From NCBI GenBank assembly GCA_900491605.1, contig UESW01004376.1, forward strand, positions 777,831 through 841,830: 64,000 bases of DNA, written 5' to 3'. The stretch is from Calamus simplicifolius (taxonomy: Eukaryota; Streptophyta; Magnoliopsida; Arecales; Arecaceae). A program made the translations under genes and the position numbers. Below the pieces are notes generated by a model, which searched no databases, had not been told where the DNA came from, and worked only from the letters and a program-made list of their open reading frames with translations. Of the stretch, positions 33,724 through 44,662 are shown one piece after another (the stretch's first letter is position 1; each line of letters opens with the position of its first letter).

Positions 33724-35210
33724 TGTTGGGTAAACTATTGTCTTTTTGTTGATCCATTTATTGATTTTGATGATTAATAAAGGAATTGAGTATATTTTTT
33801 TGATTACTAATGGATTTTATAAGTGTTTCAGGACTTAAATTTATTTGATCAATTTAAAGGAATTAAGAAATAAATTTTGAATCAAATACAAATCAGAGAT
33901 TTCAAAGTTTCAGAGCTTGGAGTCGACACCTAGAAAATCTGGAGCCGACCCCATGGCCAATTCAATTTTAATCTGATTTTTGATATAATCCGGAGTCGAC
34001 ACCTAGAGTTTCGGAGTCGACACTTACAGTGTCTGGAGCCGACTCCGATGCGGGACAGAATGCTTATTTTTTTAGCATCCTGGAGCCGACACCTACAGTA
34101 TTCGGGAGCCGACACCTGACGATGGCGAGCCGACACTTATTTTTCGGAGCCGACTCCTCAACGAACTCAAAAATTTTATTTTTGGTAAAACGATCTGGAG
34201 CTGACACCTGAAAAGTTGGAGCCGACTCCAACCTGACTGGGACAAAAATTTAAAATGCCAGATCAGCTCTAACGGTAATATTTCCTTTTTACCTAATTTC
34301 TAACGGATATATTTTGTTTCCAAGTACACTCCAATGGCTAGTTTCATCCCAAAAATGGATTGAAAAAAATCTATAAAAAGGAAGGAAAAATAGACAAAAA
34401 TAGACAAAAATTTTAAATCAAAATCCGAGAAAGCCTGAGCCTGAATCTCACAAAAAAACCTTCAAACTCAAATCCATCCACTCCAAAAAGCTCAAAGAGG
34501 AATCCAAGGCGCCCAAATCAAAAAATCGGTGGATTTCCCAAATTGAAGTGAAAGCTCTGTTTCTTCCATTTCCAATCTTCTCAACTGCAACGACTGTAAG
34601 GGATTAAAGCTGAGGCTTGATTCATCATTCCAAAGGGAGAAGAGGAAAAGAAGAAAAGAAGAAAAGAAGAAAAGCTCAAAGCCAAATAACTTCAAATCAG
34701 GCTTTTCTAAACTTGTTTTATTTTTGAATATTTGCTCATTGAGGAGCTGTGTATCTTTGAAACACTATATTCTTTTTGTTTGTGCCTAGTTCAATCAAAG
34801 GGATTGAACTAGTGGAGGTTGTATACCTCGGGTCAAGCTAGATTAGCTTGAGTTTAGGGTTGTGTGCTGGTGAGCCCAAAAAACCGGCTGGGTTCGTTGT
34901 GATCCCGGGTAAAACAATAAGTTTGGGTTGTGAGCTTATAAAACAACTCGGCTGTAATCGAGGAGATTATAGTGTGGACCCAAGTGGATCTTGGGAGTGG
35001 ACGTAGGTGTTGGATACACCGAACCACTATAAAATCTTTGTGTTTGCCGTGCTTCTATTGTCTCTATCTCTATCTCTATCTCATTGATTGTGCTTTATAT
35101 TTGCATTGCATTTACTTTCATTCATCTTAAGCAAACAATTTTTTTTAAGAGGTTAAATTTTTTAAAGAACCCAATTCACCCCCCCTCTTGGGTTGTCATC
35201 TGGGCCAACA
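33724..35210 (+). repeat. 5' LTR of copia element B
   Basis: It begins TGTTGGGTAAAC and ends GTCATCTGGGCCAACA, an imperfect terminal inverted repeat, and is 1487 bp long. It holds a cluster of GGAGCCGACACC motifs and a TCTCTA microsatellite near 35058-35081. The 3' partner is not visible because of the gap. Confidence 0.85.
33919..34229. repeat. Cluster of eleven GGAG(C/T)CGAC(A/T)CC motifs in the LTR
   Basis: Eleven copies of a 10-12 bp word occur within about 310 bp at uneven spacing. Several are followed by TA(C/G)AG. The word GGAGTCGACTCC would be self-complementary, so copies can pair with each other. The role is unknown; an enhancer-like array is possible. Confidence 0.8.
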
Positions 35211-35212
35211 AT

Positions 35213-35226
35213 TGGTATCAGGGCAA
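35213..35226 (+). other. Primer-binding site of copia element B
   Basis: TGGTATCAGGGCAAG starts two bases after the LTR. It matches the TGGTATCAGAGC type of site for initiator Met-tRNA with one difference. Confidence 0.85.
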
Positions 35227-35271
35227 GTGCTCATTAGATTTTGATCACACGATCAAGAGCTAAAGATCCAA

Positions 35272-36338
35272 ATGGCAGCTCATGTTGGAACATTTGCCGA
35301 AGGTCATTCTACGAATAGACCTCCCTTATTCAACGGTTCCAACTATTCATATTGGAAAGCAAGAATGAGGATATTCATTCAAGCTTCTGATTATGAATTG
35401 TGGGGTGTTATAATTAATGAACCTAGTACACCCACACATAATATTGTTGATGGCACTATTGTTCCTAAGCCCGAAAGGGATTGGAATGATAATGATAGGA
35501 AAATGGCACAGCTCAATGCTAAGGCCATGAATGTATTGTATTGCTCTTTAGATGCTAATGAATTTAATAGAATCTCTACATGTAATTCCGCAAAGGAGAT
35601 TTGGGATAGATTAGAGGTTACCCATGAGGGTACCAATCAAGTTAAAGAATCTAAGATCAATACTCTAGTGCACAAATATGAATTATTTAGCATGGAACAA
35701 ACTGAAACTATAGCATGCATGTACACTAGATTTACTGATATTGTAAATGGTTTGAAAAGTTTAGGCAAAACATATTCTAACTCTGAACTTGTTCGTAAAA
35801 TTCTCAGGTCACTTCCAAGAACGTGGGAAGCGAAGGTGACAGCAATCCAAGAAGCAAAGGACCTCAATACCTTACCCTTAGAGGAGCTTCTAGGATCCCT
35901 AATGACCCATGAATTGACCATGAAGCAGCACATAGAAGAGGACGTGAAAAAGAAAAAGACCATAGCTCTTAAGGCTGCTGAAATGAGGAGAGCTGTAGTG
36001 AAAATGATGATGATGATGATGATACAGCTCTTCTAGCAAGAAAATTCAAAAAATTTATGAGGAGAAAGAAACCCTTCCACAAAAAGAAATTTGGAGCTAA
36101 GATGGAAGGAGAAAAAGAAAAAGATAAGGACAAGGACAAAGAGAAAGAGCCCTTGATTTGCTATGAATGTAAGAAACCGGGGCATTATAGATATGATTGT
36201 CCTCAACTGAAAAAGACTTTTAAGAAGAAGAAGAAAGCATATGTTGCAACTTGGAGTGATAGTGATAAATCTTCTTCAGAGGAAGATCAAAAGGAAGTTG
36301 CAAACATTTGCTTTATGGCAACGACGATAGTGAGGTAA
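35272..36338 (+). pseudogene. Copia element B Gag with zinc knuckle (frameshifted)
   Basis: The ATG at 35272 opens a 254-codon frame with the plant copia gag fold (LFNGSNYSYWKARMRIFI, then EIWDRLEVTHEGTNQVKESK, then RSLPRTWEAKV). Near 35986 a shift moves the true frame into an Asp-rich run. The frame then continues through 36057 with a CCHC zinc knuckle (CYECKKPGHYRYDC) that binds RNA. After 36338 the frame shifts again. Confidence 0.88.
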
Positions 36339-36339
36339 G

Positions 36340-36912
36340 TTCCAAAAATCCTTGTGATGACTTTGCTTTTGATGAATTGTTTGATGCTTTTAATGAACTT
36401 GTTGGTGATTTCAATGTTTTGAAAAAGAAATATAAGTTTTTGAAAAAAAAATTTAACTTTCATTAAAGAAAAGAAAATCTTAATAATGAAACTAAGTGCT
36501 GAAATCTGAAAATGAAAATCTGTCAAAAGAAAAAGAATCAATTTCCAATGAAAATGATAAACTAAAGAAGGAAGTTGATAAATATAAAAGTATTGTTGAC
36601 AAATTCACTTATAGTTCTGAAAAACTTAATTTATTGTTAAATAATCAAAGAGCTATATATGATAAGGTGGTTTAGGTTATAGACCTAACTTAAAGCAAAA
36701 ATTTGTCAAAAACTTTTTTAGAAAGGAACAAAACAATGATAATATTACATGTCATTACTGTAACAAGAAGGGACACAATGTTTTTGAATGCAATTTTAAG
36801 AAAATTGACAAGAAGTTAAATAATAAAGGAAAAAAGATATGGTTCCCACAGGAACAGTCTTTTATGCTACTAACCATGAAGGACCCAAGAAGGCTTGGGT
36901 ACCTAAATATAA
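36340..36912 (+). pseudogene. Copia element B Gag spacer with second zinc knuckle
   Basis: Lys/Glu/Asn-rich coiled-coil-like coding sequence with several frame breaks leads to a second CCHC knuckle at 36750-36791 (CHYCNKKGHNVFEC). It ends in GPKKAWVPKYK just before the protease. A spacer and second knuckle of this kind are usual in SIRE-like elements. Confidence 0.75.
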
Positions 36913-36925
36913 GACTTAATTATTT

Positions 36926-37230
36926 TTGCAGGAGTGTCTTGCGGCCAAAAGATCAAAGCGAAAGTGGTATCTCGATAGCGGCTGCTCAAGGCACATGACG
37001 GGTGACAAGGATCAATTCATCACCCTTGAAAGCAAAAGAGGAGGAGTAGTTACATTTGGTGATAATGGCAAAGGCCAAATCTTGGGGTTTGGTAACATTC
37101 AAATAACTACCTCCACATTATTGAAAATGTCTTATATGTTAATGGTTTAAACACAATTTAATTAGCATTAGTCAATTATGTGATAATGGTTTTAAAGTAT
37201 CATTTGAATCTTCTATATGCACAGTTTCTA
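36926..37230 (+). pseudogene. Copia element B aspartic protease
   Basis: RKWYLDSGCSRHMTGDK holds the catalytic Asp-Ser-Gly. It is followed by GGVVTFGDNGKGQILGFGNI. A stop at about 37150 marks a frameshift before the NLISISQL-type segment. The enzyme cuts the element polyprotein. Confidence 0.88.
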
Positions 37231-37283
37231 ATCCCATTGATAATAGCATTGTTTTTACTGGAAATAGAAATGGCAATGTATAC

Positions 37284-38167
37284 TTGATTGATTTAGACAA
37301 TTTGTCTACTAGTAATCATTGCTTAGTTGCTAATAATGCTAATATGAATGAGATTGGTTGGTTGTGGCATCGTAGATTAGGTCATGCAAGTACACACCTT
37401 ATTTCAAAATTAATTAGAATGGATTTAGTAAAAGGACTTCCACAACTAGATTTTGAAAATAATAAAATTTGTGATGCATGTCAATTTGGAAAAAAAACTA
37501 GAAATTCTTTCAAAACTAAAAATATTGTTTCCACTTCTAGGCCTCTTGAACTACTTCACATGGATCTTTTTGGACCTACTAGAACCACAAGTCTAGGAGG
37601 AAAGAAATATGGTCTTGTGATTGTAGATGATTATTCTAGATACACTTGGGTATTATTTTTAGCTCATAAGGATGAGACCTTTCCATTATTTCTGAAATTC
37701 TTCAAGAAGGTCACAAATGAGAAAAATAATACCATAGTGTCTCTAAGAAGTGATCATGGCACTGAATTTAAAAATCATTTATTTGAAAACTTTTGCATAG
37801 AAAATGGCATTCATCATAATTTTTCAGCACCTAGAACACCGCAACAAAATGGAGTAGTTGAAAGGAAAAATAGAACCTTAGAAGATATGGCCCGTACCAT
37901 GCTATGTGAAAGCAACCTACCAAAATACTTTTGGGCGGAAGCTATAAACACGGCGTGCTACATTCTTAATAGAGCTCTAATTAGGCCAATCATTAAGAAA
38001 ACACCTTATGAACTATGGAATAATAGAAAACCAAATATAAGTTACTTTCATGCATTTGGTTGTAAGTGTTTCATTCATAATAATGGCAAAGATAATCTAG
38101 GAAAATTTGATGCAAAATCTGATGAAGACATTTCTTAGGGTATTCAACATCTAGTAAAGCCTATAGA
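37284..38167 (+). pseudogene. Copia element B integrase
   Basis: The frame has the zinc finger (LWHRRLGHAS, then CDACQFGKK). The catalytic core follows with LLHMDLFGPT, VIVDDYSRYTWV, LRSDHGTEF and the Glu in NGVVERKNRTLED. The frame ends early at 38138, where the loss of one T in a run of T breaks the FLGYS segment. The reading then continues in the next frame with KAYRVFNKRNLIVEES. Confidence 0.92.
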
Positions 38168-39471
38168 GTGTTTAACAAGAGAAATTTAATTGTAGAAGAA
38201 TCTATTCATATAATTTTTGATGAATCTTTAGCATCAAGTTCTGAAAAGATTGATGATGAGGAAGATACAAACATTCTAGAAAGAGATATTGAAAAATTGA
38301 ATATAAATGTATCTTCAAATCATGAACAAGAAGCTAAAGATAATGATTCTCCTAGTGTTGATGTTGTTGATGCAAATCATAATGATATAGATCTACCTAG
38401 AGATTGGAGATATGCCTATGGTCATCCAAGAGAATTAATTATAGGTGATCCATCTCAAGGAGTAAGAACTAGATCATCAATGAGAAACATCAATAATCAT
38501 CTTGCATTTGTATCTCAAATTGAACCTAAAACTATTGAAGAAGCAGAAAAAGATAATAATTGGATGTTAGCTATGCAAGAAGAATTAAATCAATTTACTA
38601 GGAATAATGTTTGGACTCTTGTAGATAGACCTAAAGATCATTCTGTTATAGGATCAAAATGGGTATTTAGAAATAAATTAGACGAAAATGGCATAGTAAT
38701 TAGAAATAAAGCTAGATTAGTTGCAAAAGGATATAATCAAGAAGAAGGAATTGATTTTGATGAAACTTTTGCACATGTAGCTAGACTTGAAGCAATTAGA
38801 TTATTACTTGCATTTGCATGTCATATGCATATCAATTTATTTCAAATGGATGTTAAAAGTGCATTTTTAAACGGATTTATAAATGAGGAAGTGTTTGTTG
38901 AACAACCACCTGGTTTTGAAGATCATGAATTTCCAAATCATGTTTTTAAATTACACAAAGCACTATATGGTTTGAAACAGGCACCTAGAGCTTGGTATGA
39001 AAGATTAAGTAAATTTTTAATTGAAAATGATTTTGTAAGAGGAAATGTTGATAAAACATTATTTTTGAAAAGAAAAGATAAAGATTTATTAGTAGTACAA
39101 ATATATGTCGATGATATTGTATTCGGTGCTACTAACAACTTGTTATGTCAAGAATTTGCTAAGTTGATGCAGGGTGAGTTTGAAATGAGTATGATGGGAG
39201 AACTCAACTTCTTCCTAGGACTTCAAATCAAACAAAGCAAAGAAGGAATTTTCATCAATCAAGCCAATATACAAAAGAACTGCTCAAGAAGTTTGGAATG
39301 GAGTCAATCAAGCCACTTGGAACTCCTATGAGTCCTTTGTGCAAATTGGACAAAGATGAAGATGGTAAGAAAGTAGATCAAAAATATTATAGAGGTATGA
39401 TTGGATCTCTTCTTTACTTAACAGCTAGTAGACCAGATATTATGTTTGCAGTATGTTTATGTGCTAGATTT
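38168..39471 (+). pseudogene. Copia element B reverse transcriptase, cut by gap
   Basis: The frame 38168-39331 holds the whole RT core. Motifs are WTLVDRPKDHSVIGSKWVF, ARLVAKGYNQEEGIDFDETF, QMDVKSAFLNG, LYGLKQAPRAWYERL and the catalytic IYVDDIVFGAT. A shift near 39290 moves to the frame that continues as PLGTPMSPLCKLD and GSLLYLTASRPDIMFAV, the start of the RNase H linker. It then meets the N run. Confidence 0.93.
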
Positions 39472-40456
39472 NNNNNNNNNNNNNNNNNNNNNNNNNNNNN
39501 NNNNNNNNNNNNNNNNNNNNNNNNNNNNNNNNNNNNNNNNNNNNNNNNNNNNNNNNNNNNNNNNNNNNNNNNNNNNNNNNNNNNNNNNNNNNNNNNNNNN
39601 NNNNNNNNNNNNNNNNNNNNNNNNNNNNNNNNNNNNNNNNNNNNNNNNNNNNNNNNNNNNNNNNNNNNNNNNNNNNNNNNNNNNNNNNNNNNNNNNNNNN
39701 NNNNNNNNNNNNNNNNNNNNNNNNNNNNNNNNNNNNNNNNNNNNNNNNNNNNNNNNNNNNNNNNNNNNNNNNNNNNNNNNNNNNNNNNNNNNNNNNNNNN
39801 NNNNNNNNNNNNNNNNNNNNNNNNNNNNNNNNNNNNNNNNNNNNNNNNNNNNNNNNNNNNNNNNNNNNNNNNNNNNNNNNNNNNNNNNNNNNNNNNNNNN
39901 NNNNNNNNNNNNNNNNNNNNNNNNNNNNNNNNNNNNNNNNNNNNNNNNNNNNNNNNNNNNNNNNNNNNNNNNNNNNNNNNNNNNNNNNNNNNNNNNNNNN
40001 NNNNNNNNNNNNNNNNNNNNNNNNNNNNNNNNNNNNNNNNNNNNNNNNNNNNNNNNNNNNNNNNNNNNNNNNNNNNNNNNNNNNNNNNNNNNNNNNNNNN
40101 NNNNNNNNNNNNNNNNNNNNNNNNNNNNNNNNNNNNNNNNNNNNNNNNNNNNNNNNNNNNNNNNNNNNNNNNNNNNNNNNNNNNNNNNNNNNNNNNNNNN
40201 NNNNNNNNNNNNNNNNNNNNNNNNNNNNNNNNNNNNNNNNNNNNNNNNNNNNNNNNNNNNNNNNNNNNNNNNNNNNNNNNNNNNNNNNNNNNNNNNNNNN
40301 NNNNNNNNNNNNNNNNNNNNNNNNNNNNNNNNNNNNNNNNNNNNNNNNNNNNNNNNNNNNNNNNNNNNNNNNNNNNNNNNNNNNNNNNNNNNNNNNNNNN
40401 NNNNNNNNNNNNNNNNNNNNNNNNNNNNNNNNNNNNNNNNNNNNNNNNNNNNNNNN
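39472..40456. other. Assembly gap, 985 N
   Basis: Unsequenced bases. The gap joins a plus-strand copia RT to a minus-strand gypsy protease. Open frames that cross it consist of unknown residues and are not genes. Confidence 1.
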
Positions 40457-40529
40457 TGTCAGATATAAACGAATGCGTAGCACCCGGATCGATTAGAGTC
40501 TGAGCATAATCAGTGCCTACCCTAATCAT
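40457..40529 (-). pseudogene. Tekay-like gypsy protease start (cut by gap)
   Basis: A short frame reads AQTLIDPGATHSFISD. It carries the Asp of the protease active site in a DPG context, which is common in plant gypsy elements. The rest is in the gap. Confidence 0.75.
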
Positions 40530-40639
40530 TCCTGAACATAAGTGAAATTTTGTTTTAACATCAAAGATTTAACATTTAATCTATACCAATACACTGTGCA
40601 AAATAAGGGTATTATACTAGGTATGAATCTAGACGGTTT

Positions 40640-41856
40640 ACCTGTCACCATAGAATTAGAAGCGACAGCATCCTGATGAGTGAGGTTGAAGACTCTACCC
40701 TGGGTCCTCAGTGGTTGCTGCTGTTGCTGCTGAATCAACCCTTGACTAGAAGAGGGCTGCTGAGTCTTCTGAAGGGGACAGGTAGCCATCTTGTGATCAG
40801 TCCTCCCGCAGAGGTAGCAGGCGCCCGTCCTACCACGGCAAGGCTTTCCTGGGTGAAAACTCCCACAGCGAAAGCAGCGAGCCTCCCCTGGCTGTTGTCT
40901 TGCTTGGGCCTGATGTGCACCCTCCTTTTGGCCTGAGCTGGGGGTTGGCCAGAATTGTGCCCTTTCCTCTTCTTCTGCTGTTCCCAATCCCTCTGAACTG
41001 TATTCATGTCCCTTTCAATTATTAAGGCCTTGTTTACCACGGCACTGTAAGTAGGAAGTTCAAAAGCATTTACCGCCTGCATTAGTCTGGGTCGAAGTCC
41101 CTCAGTGAAACGGGTGATCTTGGCTAGTTCATTTGTCACAATACTTGGAGCAAAGCGGGCCAATCTGATGAACTCAGCTTCATATTGGGCCACGGAAAGA
41201 TTCCTTTGCTCCAACTTAAGAAATTCTGATTCCATTCTCCTTTGTACACTCCTAGGAAAGTACTTATCAAAGAAAACCTCCTTAAATTCTCCCCAAGACA
41301 TAACCTGACCACCCCGACGCTGCTCCTCAACTAGCCACCAGTCATAGGCCTCCCCCTGGAGAAGATAAGTAGCAAATCGGATCCGCTCCAACTCCTGACT
41401 ACCATGGGCCATGAAGGCCTTCTCCATATCTCGCACCCACCTCTCAGCATCAATGGGGTTGCTAGAACCAGAAAAAGGAGCAGGGGCAAATTTCTTGAAA
41501 TCTGCAAAGCTACGGCCGTTCCCTACCCAGGATTGAGATAAAGCAGACTGGGTCGGCGGTGCTGATGGAGTGGGTAAGGTTGGCTGCAGCTGCGGAATAG
41601 GAAGGGTAGGCTGAGTCGGAGCAGAAGGGGGTGTAGACTGAGCGGTCAAAGCCTGCTAGATCTGATGCTGCATGTCCCGCATAGACTGCGCCATACCCGA
41701 GAGAGCATGAAGCATCTCGGACTGGAATTGCTGGTGCTCAGTACCTACTGGGTTGGCGGAGGCCGAACCTCCAGTAGTTCCTTGACCCACCGGCTGATCA
41801 GCATTACCGGCCAAAGAGTCCTCCTCATACCGATGGCTCCTAGTACGGCGAGCCAT
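40640..41856 (-). pseudogene. Tekay-like gypsy Gag, two frame breaks
   Basis: The likely start is the ATG at 41856 (MARRTRSHRYEED). One in-frame TAG lies near 41656. The frame 41649-40735 then holds the retrotransposon gag core (FADFKKFAPAPFSG, RFATYLLQGEAYDWW, FFDKYFPRSVQRRMESEFL). After a frameshift between about 40985 and 40870, the frame 40987-40526 supplies Cys-rich knuckles (CFRCGSFHPGKPC and the CCHC knuckle CYLCGRTDHKMATC). Gag would form the particle that packages element RNA. Confidence 0.88.
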
Positions 41857-41950
41857 AACTACTTCTGTTAAATTAGATGTGGTTAATATCATCATAAACT
41901 AAAGTGTCAGGGTTCTCTAAGTATAATATCATCAAAATATGTTCTCTACG

Positions 41951-42029
41951 TGTTATCATGTCAATATGTCTATGTCCCTAGGGTCATAACTGTTATCATG
42001 TCAATATGTCTGTGTCCCTAGGTCATAAC
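41951..42029. repeat. 40-bp tandem duplication in the gypsy leader
   Basis: TGTTATCATGTCAATATGTC at 41951 recurs at 41991 with one later substitution and one lost G. It lies between gag and the primer-binding site. Confidence 0.9.
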
Positions 42030-42033
42030 CTAG

Positions 42034-42045
42034 GCTCTGATACCA
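42034..42045 (-). other. Primer-binding site of the Tekay-like element
   Basis: On the minus strand it reads TGGTATCAGAGC, a perfect match to the usual initiator Met-tRNA site. It lies 7 bases after the LTR end. Confidence 0.93.
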
Positions 42046-42567
42046 CTTAAGCTGTCACGCCCCAGACCCAAATATTGGCTAGGGTGACAACACGCCGCGT
42101 GCCGGGCACGCAAGGCGTTACAAAATTCTTCAAACATGCATATGAGAATATATAAACCAACCAGGTTCATAACTGGATACTAAAGTTTTTGGGTTACAAA
42201 CCCTACACACCATAAAGTTTGGGCTATAAGCCCTACACACATAATTGATACTGGAATTACAGCAATACTGGATCATTATTTTATTTATCACAAGATCCAC
42301 CGATCTCTATTATCCATCTTCAGTTCCGTGGCTCTGACACAAAAACATTAGAAAAATGATATGAGTTTACACTCAGTAAGTAAGCCTATTATACAATTTA
42401 ATCATCATATCAATCATCATGTCATAATTTGTATTTAACATGCTATCAACATATGCATCTTAACATAATTCGAACCTCCCATAAGCATCAGTGTATACAT
42501 TCTAGCAAACCCACTGTTTATATAATTATAGATTTCCTATGTGTCCCACGGCCCTGCAATACCTCTA

Positions 42568-42975
42568 TCAGAGCACATCCTCCAGATGTGTGGCCATATA
42601 AGCTCGACAGAACACATTGGTGTGTGGGGCCATACCATAACAGAACACACTATCTTCGATGTATGTGGCCATAAGAACTCAACAGAACACACTATCCTCA
42701 ATGTATGTGGCCATAGAAACTCAACAGAACACACTCTCATCAATGTATGTGGCCATAGGAACTCAACAGAACACATCGTAGAACATGTGGGGTCAACCAT
42801 AACCGAACACGTCTACAATATGTGGGCCATAACATAACAGAATACATCTCCAGTGTGTGAGGCCATAACATAACAGAATACATCTCCAGTGTGTGAGGCC
42901 ATAACATAACAGAATACATCTCCAGTGTGTGAGGCCATATCATAACAGAACACAACCACAATGTGTGGGGCCATA
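42568..42975. repeat. Minisatellite in the Tekay-like LTR, 33-42 bp unit, eleven copies
   Basis: Units begin at 42568, 42608, 42641, 42683, 42725, 42767, 42803, 42838, 42874, 42910 and 42946 with CAGAACACA or CAGAATACA. Each ends in a GTGTG.GGCCATA-like segment. The three units from 42838 are virtually identical 36-mers, a sign of recent expansion. Open frames with a CGH..STEH period are made by this array. Confidence 0.92.
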
Positions 42976-43689
42976 GTAAAGGAGAACCGCGGCGACACAT
43001 ATAAATCTATTTAACATTTCCATCGCAACTACATCATGCATATGTATCTCACATTATTTCACAGTGGTTTGCACAGCTATTAGAACATACATGTAGCCAC
43101 ATAACATGTTATACATACAGTCACATTTCTGGCATATGCATGAATAAATCAAATCATTTGAAATCCATAATTCCATGCTATATAGACAATTCAAATAATT
43201 TCAAAAATGCATGCAACTATATATATATTCAATTTAAAAATTTTGCATAATAGTCTTACTTACCTTCTACGCAAAATCCAAATGATACTTCAACTAATTA
43301 GATGTCTGGGTACCTACAGGATCAATGTACATAATCAATTCACTGAAATCTGAAATAAATTTGACTTTTTAACACCCCACCCAGACCAGCTCACGGGCCC
43401 AACTTCGGGCTCGCATAACTCCCTCGATACTCACCCAAATGGGGAAGTAAAAATATTCTTAGAAACTAGAATTAACCCAGATTCTAGCCATATTTTATTT
43501 TCTATTTTTGGCCCGTTACAGGGCCCAAAACTCATCCCCAAACATGCTAGTTGCACAGCCCAGCAGAGCCCATACTAGGCCGGCCCAGCCGGCCCATACC
43601 TTAGCTAACTCCTCTGTTTCAGAGAAACAGAGGAGTTAACAGCCGAGATAACAGCCGGCGGCCCTTAACAGCCGAGATAACAGCCGGCG

Positions 43690-44260
43690 GCCAGGGCCGC
43701 CGCCGGCCGAAATCAAGGGCGGTCCGGCCACCGTTGGCCGGACCGGAGCCGGCCGCCGCCGCGACCGGCCGCCTCCCCCAATCCAAATCCTTTAATTTCA
43801 CTCCATCTCTCTCTTTTTCTCATTTTATCTCCCGCTTGCCCGTCACTGTGCCGGTGGCTTCACCGGCTAATTGGGGGCGGTCCGGCCACCATTGGCCGGA
43901 CCGGAGACGGCTGCCGCCACCGCCAACCACCTCCAACAAACCTCTCTCTCCAATTTCACTCTTTCTCGTTCTTTTTCTCGTTTTACCTCCGCTGCTCCCG
44001 CATGGAAATCATCGCGCCGGCGTTGATTCCGGCCAAAATGGGGCCGGTCCGGCCGTCGTTGGCCGGACCAGAGCTGGCCGCCGTCGCGGCCGACCTCCCC
44101 TCTCTCTCCTCTCCTTAATTCTCTCTCTCTCCCTCTCTTTCCTTCTCTCTGTTCCCGCACTGTGCGCACCGTACCGGCGGCTCGGCCGGCCGGACCTCCA
44201 CCGGACGACTCGTCCGGTGCCGGTGGAGGTCACCGGCCGGTCCACCGGCCCTCTCCCTCA
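43690..44260. repeat. GC-rich 160-167 bp repeat in the Tekay-like LTR, 3-4 copies
   Basis: Units are marked by CGGCCGAAATCAAGGGCGG (43703), CCGGCTAATTGGGGGCGG (43863) and CGGCCAAAATGGGGCCGG (44030), each followed by TTGGCCGGACC and GCCGCC words. A fourth partial unit is near 44180. CT-rich spacers lie between. Confidence 0.85.
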
Positions 44261-44662
44261 CTCTCTGGCTCTCTTTCTCCTCTCTCTTCCAGCTCTTCCT
44301 CTCTCTCTCTCTCTGTCTCTTCCTCTCTCTCTCTTCTCTGTCTCTTCCTCTCTCAGGTTCTCTCTTTCTCTCTCAGATTCTCTCTCTCTCTAATTCCCTC
44401 TACCAGACTTTCTCTCCCTCTCTCTATCTCAGGCATGGTTACGAAAGTTACCTGCAGAACGCGCGCACGCCGGGCAGGAGGAGGGAGGTCACCCTCCATC
44501 CTCTATTTAATCCCCCGCGTGACGCCTCGGTTTTAAGAGTTACGACTTATCGCTTTACGAGGAGCGAAACGTCCGTCTGGGAAAACCAACAGGTAGGGTA
44601 GACCAACAGATAGGGTTTGGTTCATCTGAACCAAGGCTGGTTCACATGAACCGGGTGTCACA

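Larger units (their letters stand above)
33724..39471 (+). mobile_element. Ty1/copia LTR retrotransposon B, SIRE-like, truncated by gap
   Basis: The element has a 5' LTR, an initiator-Met primer-binding site, gag with two zinc knuckles, protease, integrase and RT on the plus strand. It runs into the assembly gap within the RNase H linker. The gag style, the protease signature (WYLDSGCSRHMTG) and the LTR start TGTTGG with a TTTTGATGATTAATAAAG segment point to the SIRE/Maximus group. Frames are long but broken by a few single-base shifts, so this copy is younger than copia element A. Confidence 0.92.
40457..44662 (-). mobile_element. Ty3/gypsy LTR retrotransposon, Tekay-like, 5' part only
   Basis: From the right on the minus strand the order is a 5' LTR of 2610 bp, a Met-tRNA primer-binding site, a leader, gag with zinc knuckle and the beginning of protease. 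The gap then takes the rest of pol and the 3' LTR. The Gag style and LTR fit the plant chromovirus Tekay/Del group, but no RT or chromodomain is visible to confirm the lineage. Confidence 0.85.
42053..44662 (-). repeat. 5' LTR of the Tekay-like element, 2610 bp
   Basis: On the plus strand it runs from TGTCACGCCCCAGACCC to ACCGGGTGTCACA, so in element orientation it starts TGTGACACCCGG. The primer-binding site adjoins its inner end. It shares several blocks with the solo LTR at 28926-31227 but is longer, mainly in its two internal repeat arrays. Confidence 0.9.

Noticed and set aside
39298..40529. Very long open frames on both strands across 39298-40529
   Set aside because: They consist almost entirely of unknown residues from the 985-N gap and only the ends are real element sequence.
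42429..43000. Regularly spaced short repeats that at first look like a CRISPR array or a repeat protein (TEHT..NVCGH period)
   Set aside because: The units are direct tandem copies without unique spacers, lie inside a plant LTR and vary between family members. The repeat-protein reading is a by-product of the minisatellite.
43734..44536. Open frame of 219 codons rich in Ser, Leu and Pro, with frames on the opposite strand
   Set aside because: Low-complexity CT repeats in the LTR give open frames in several phases. There is no start context or domain.
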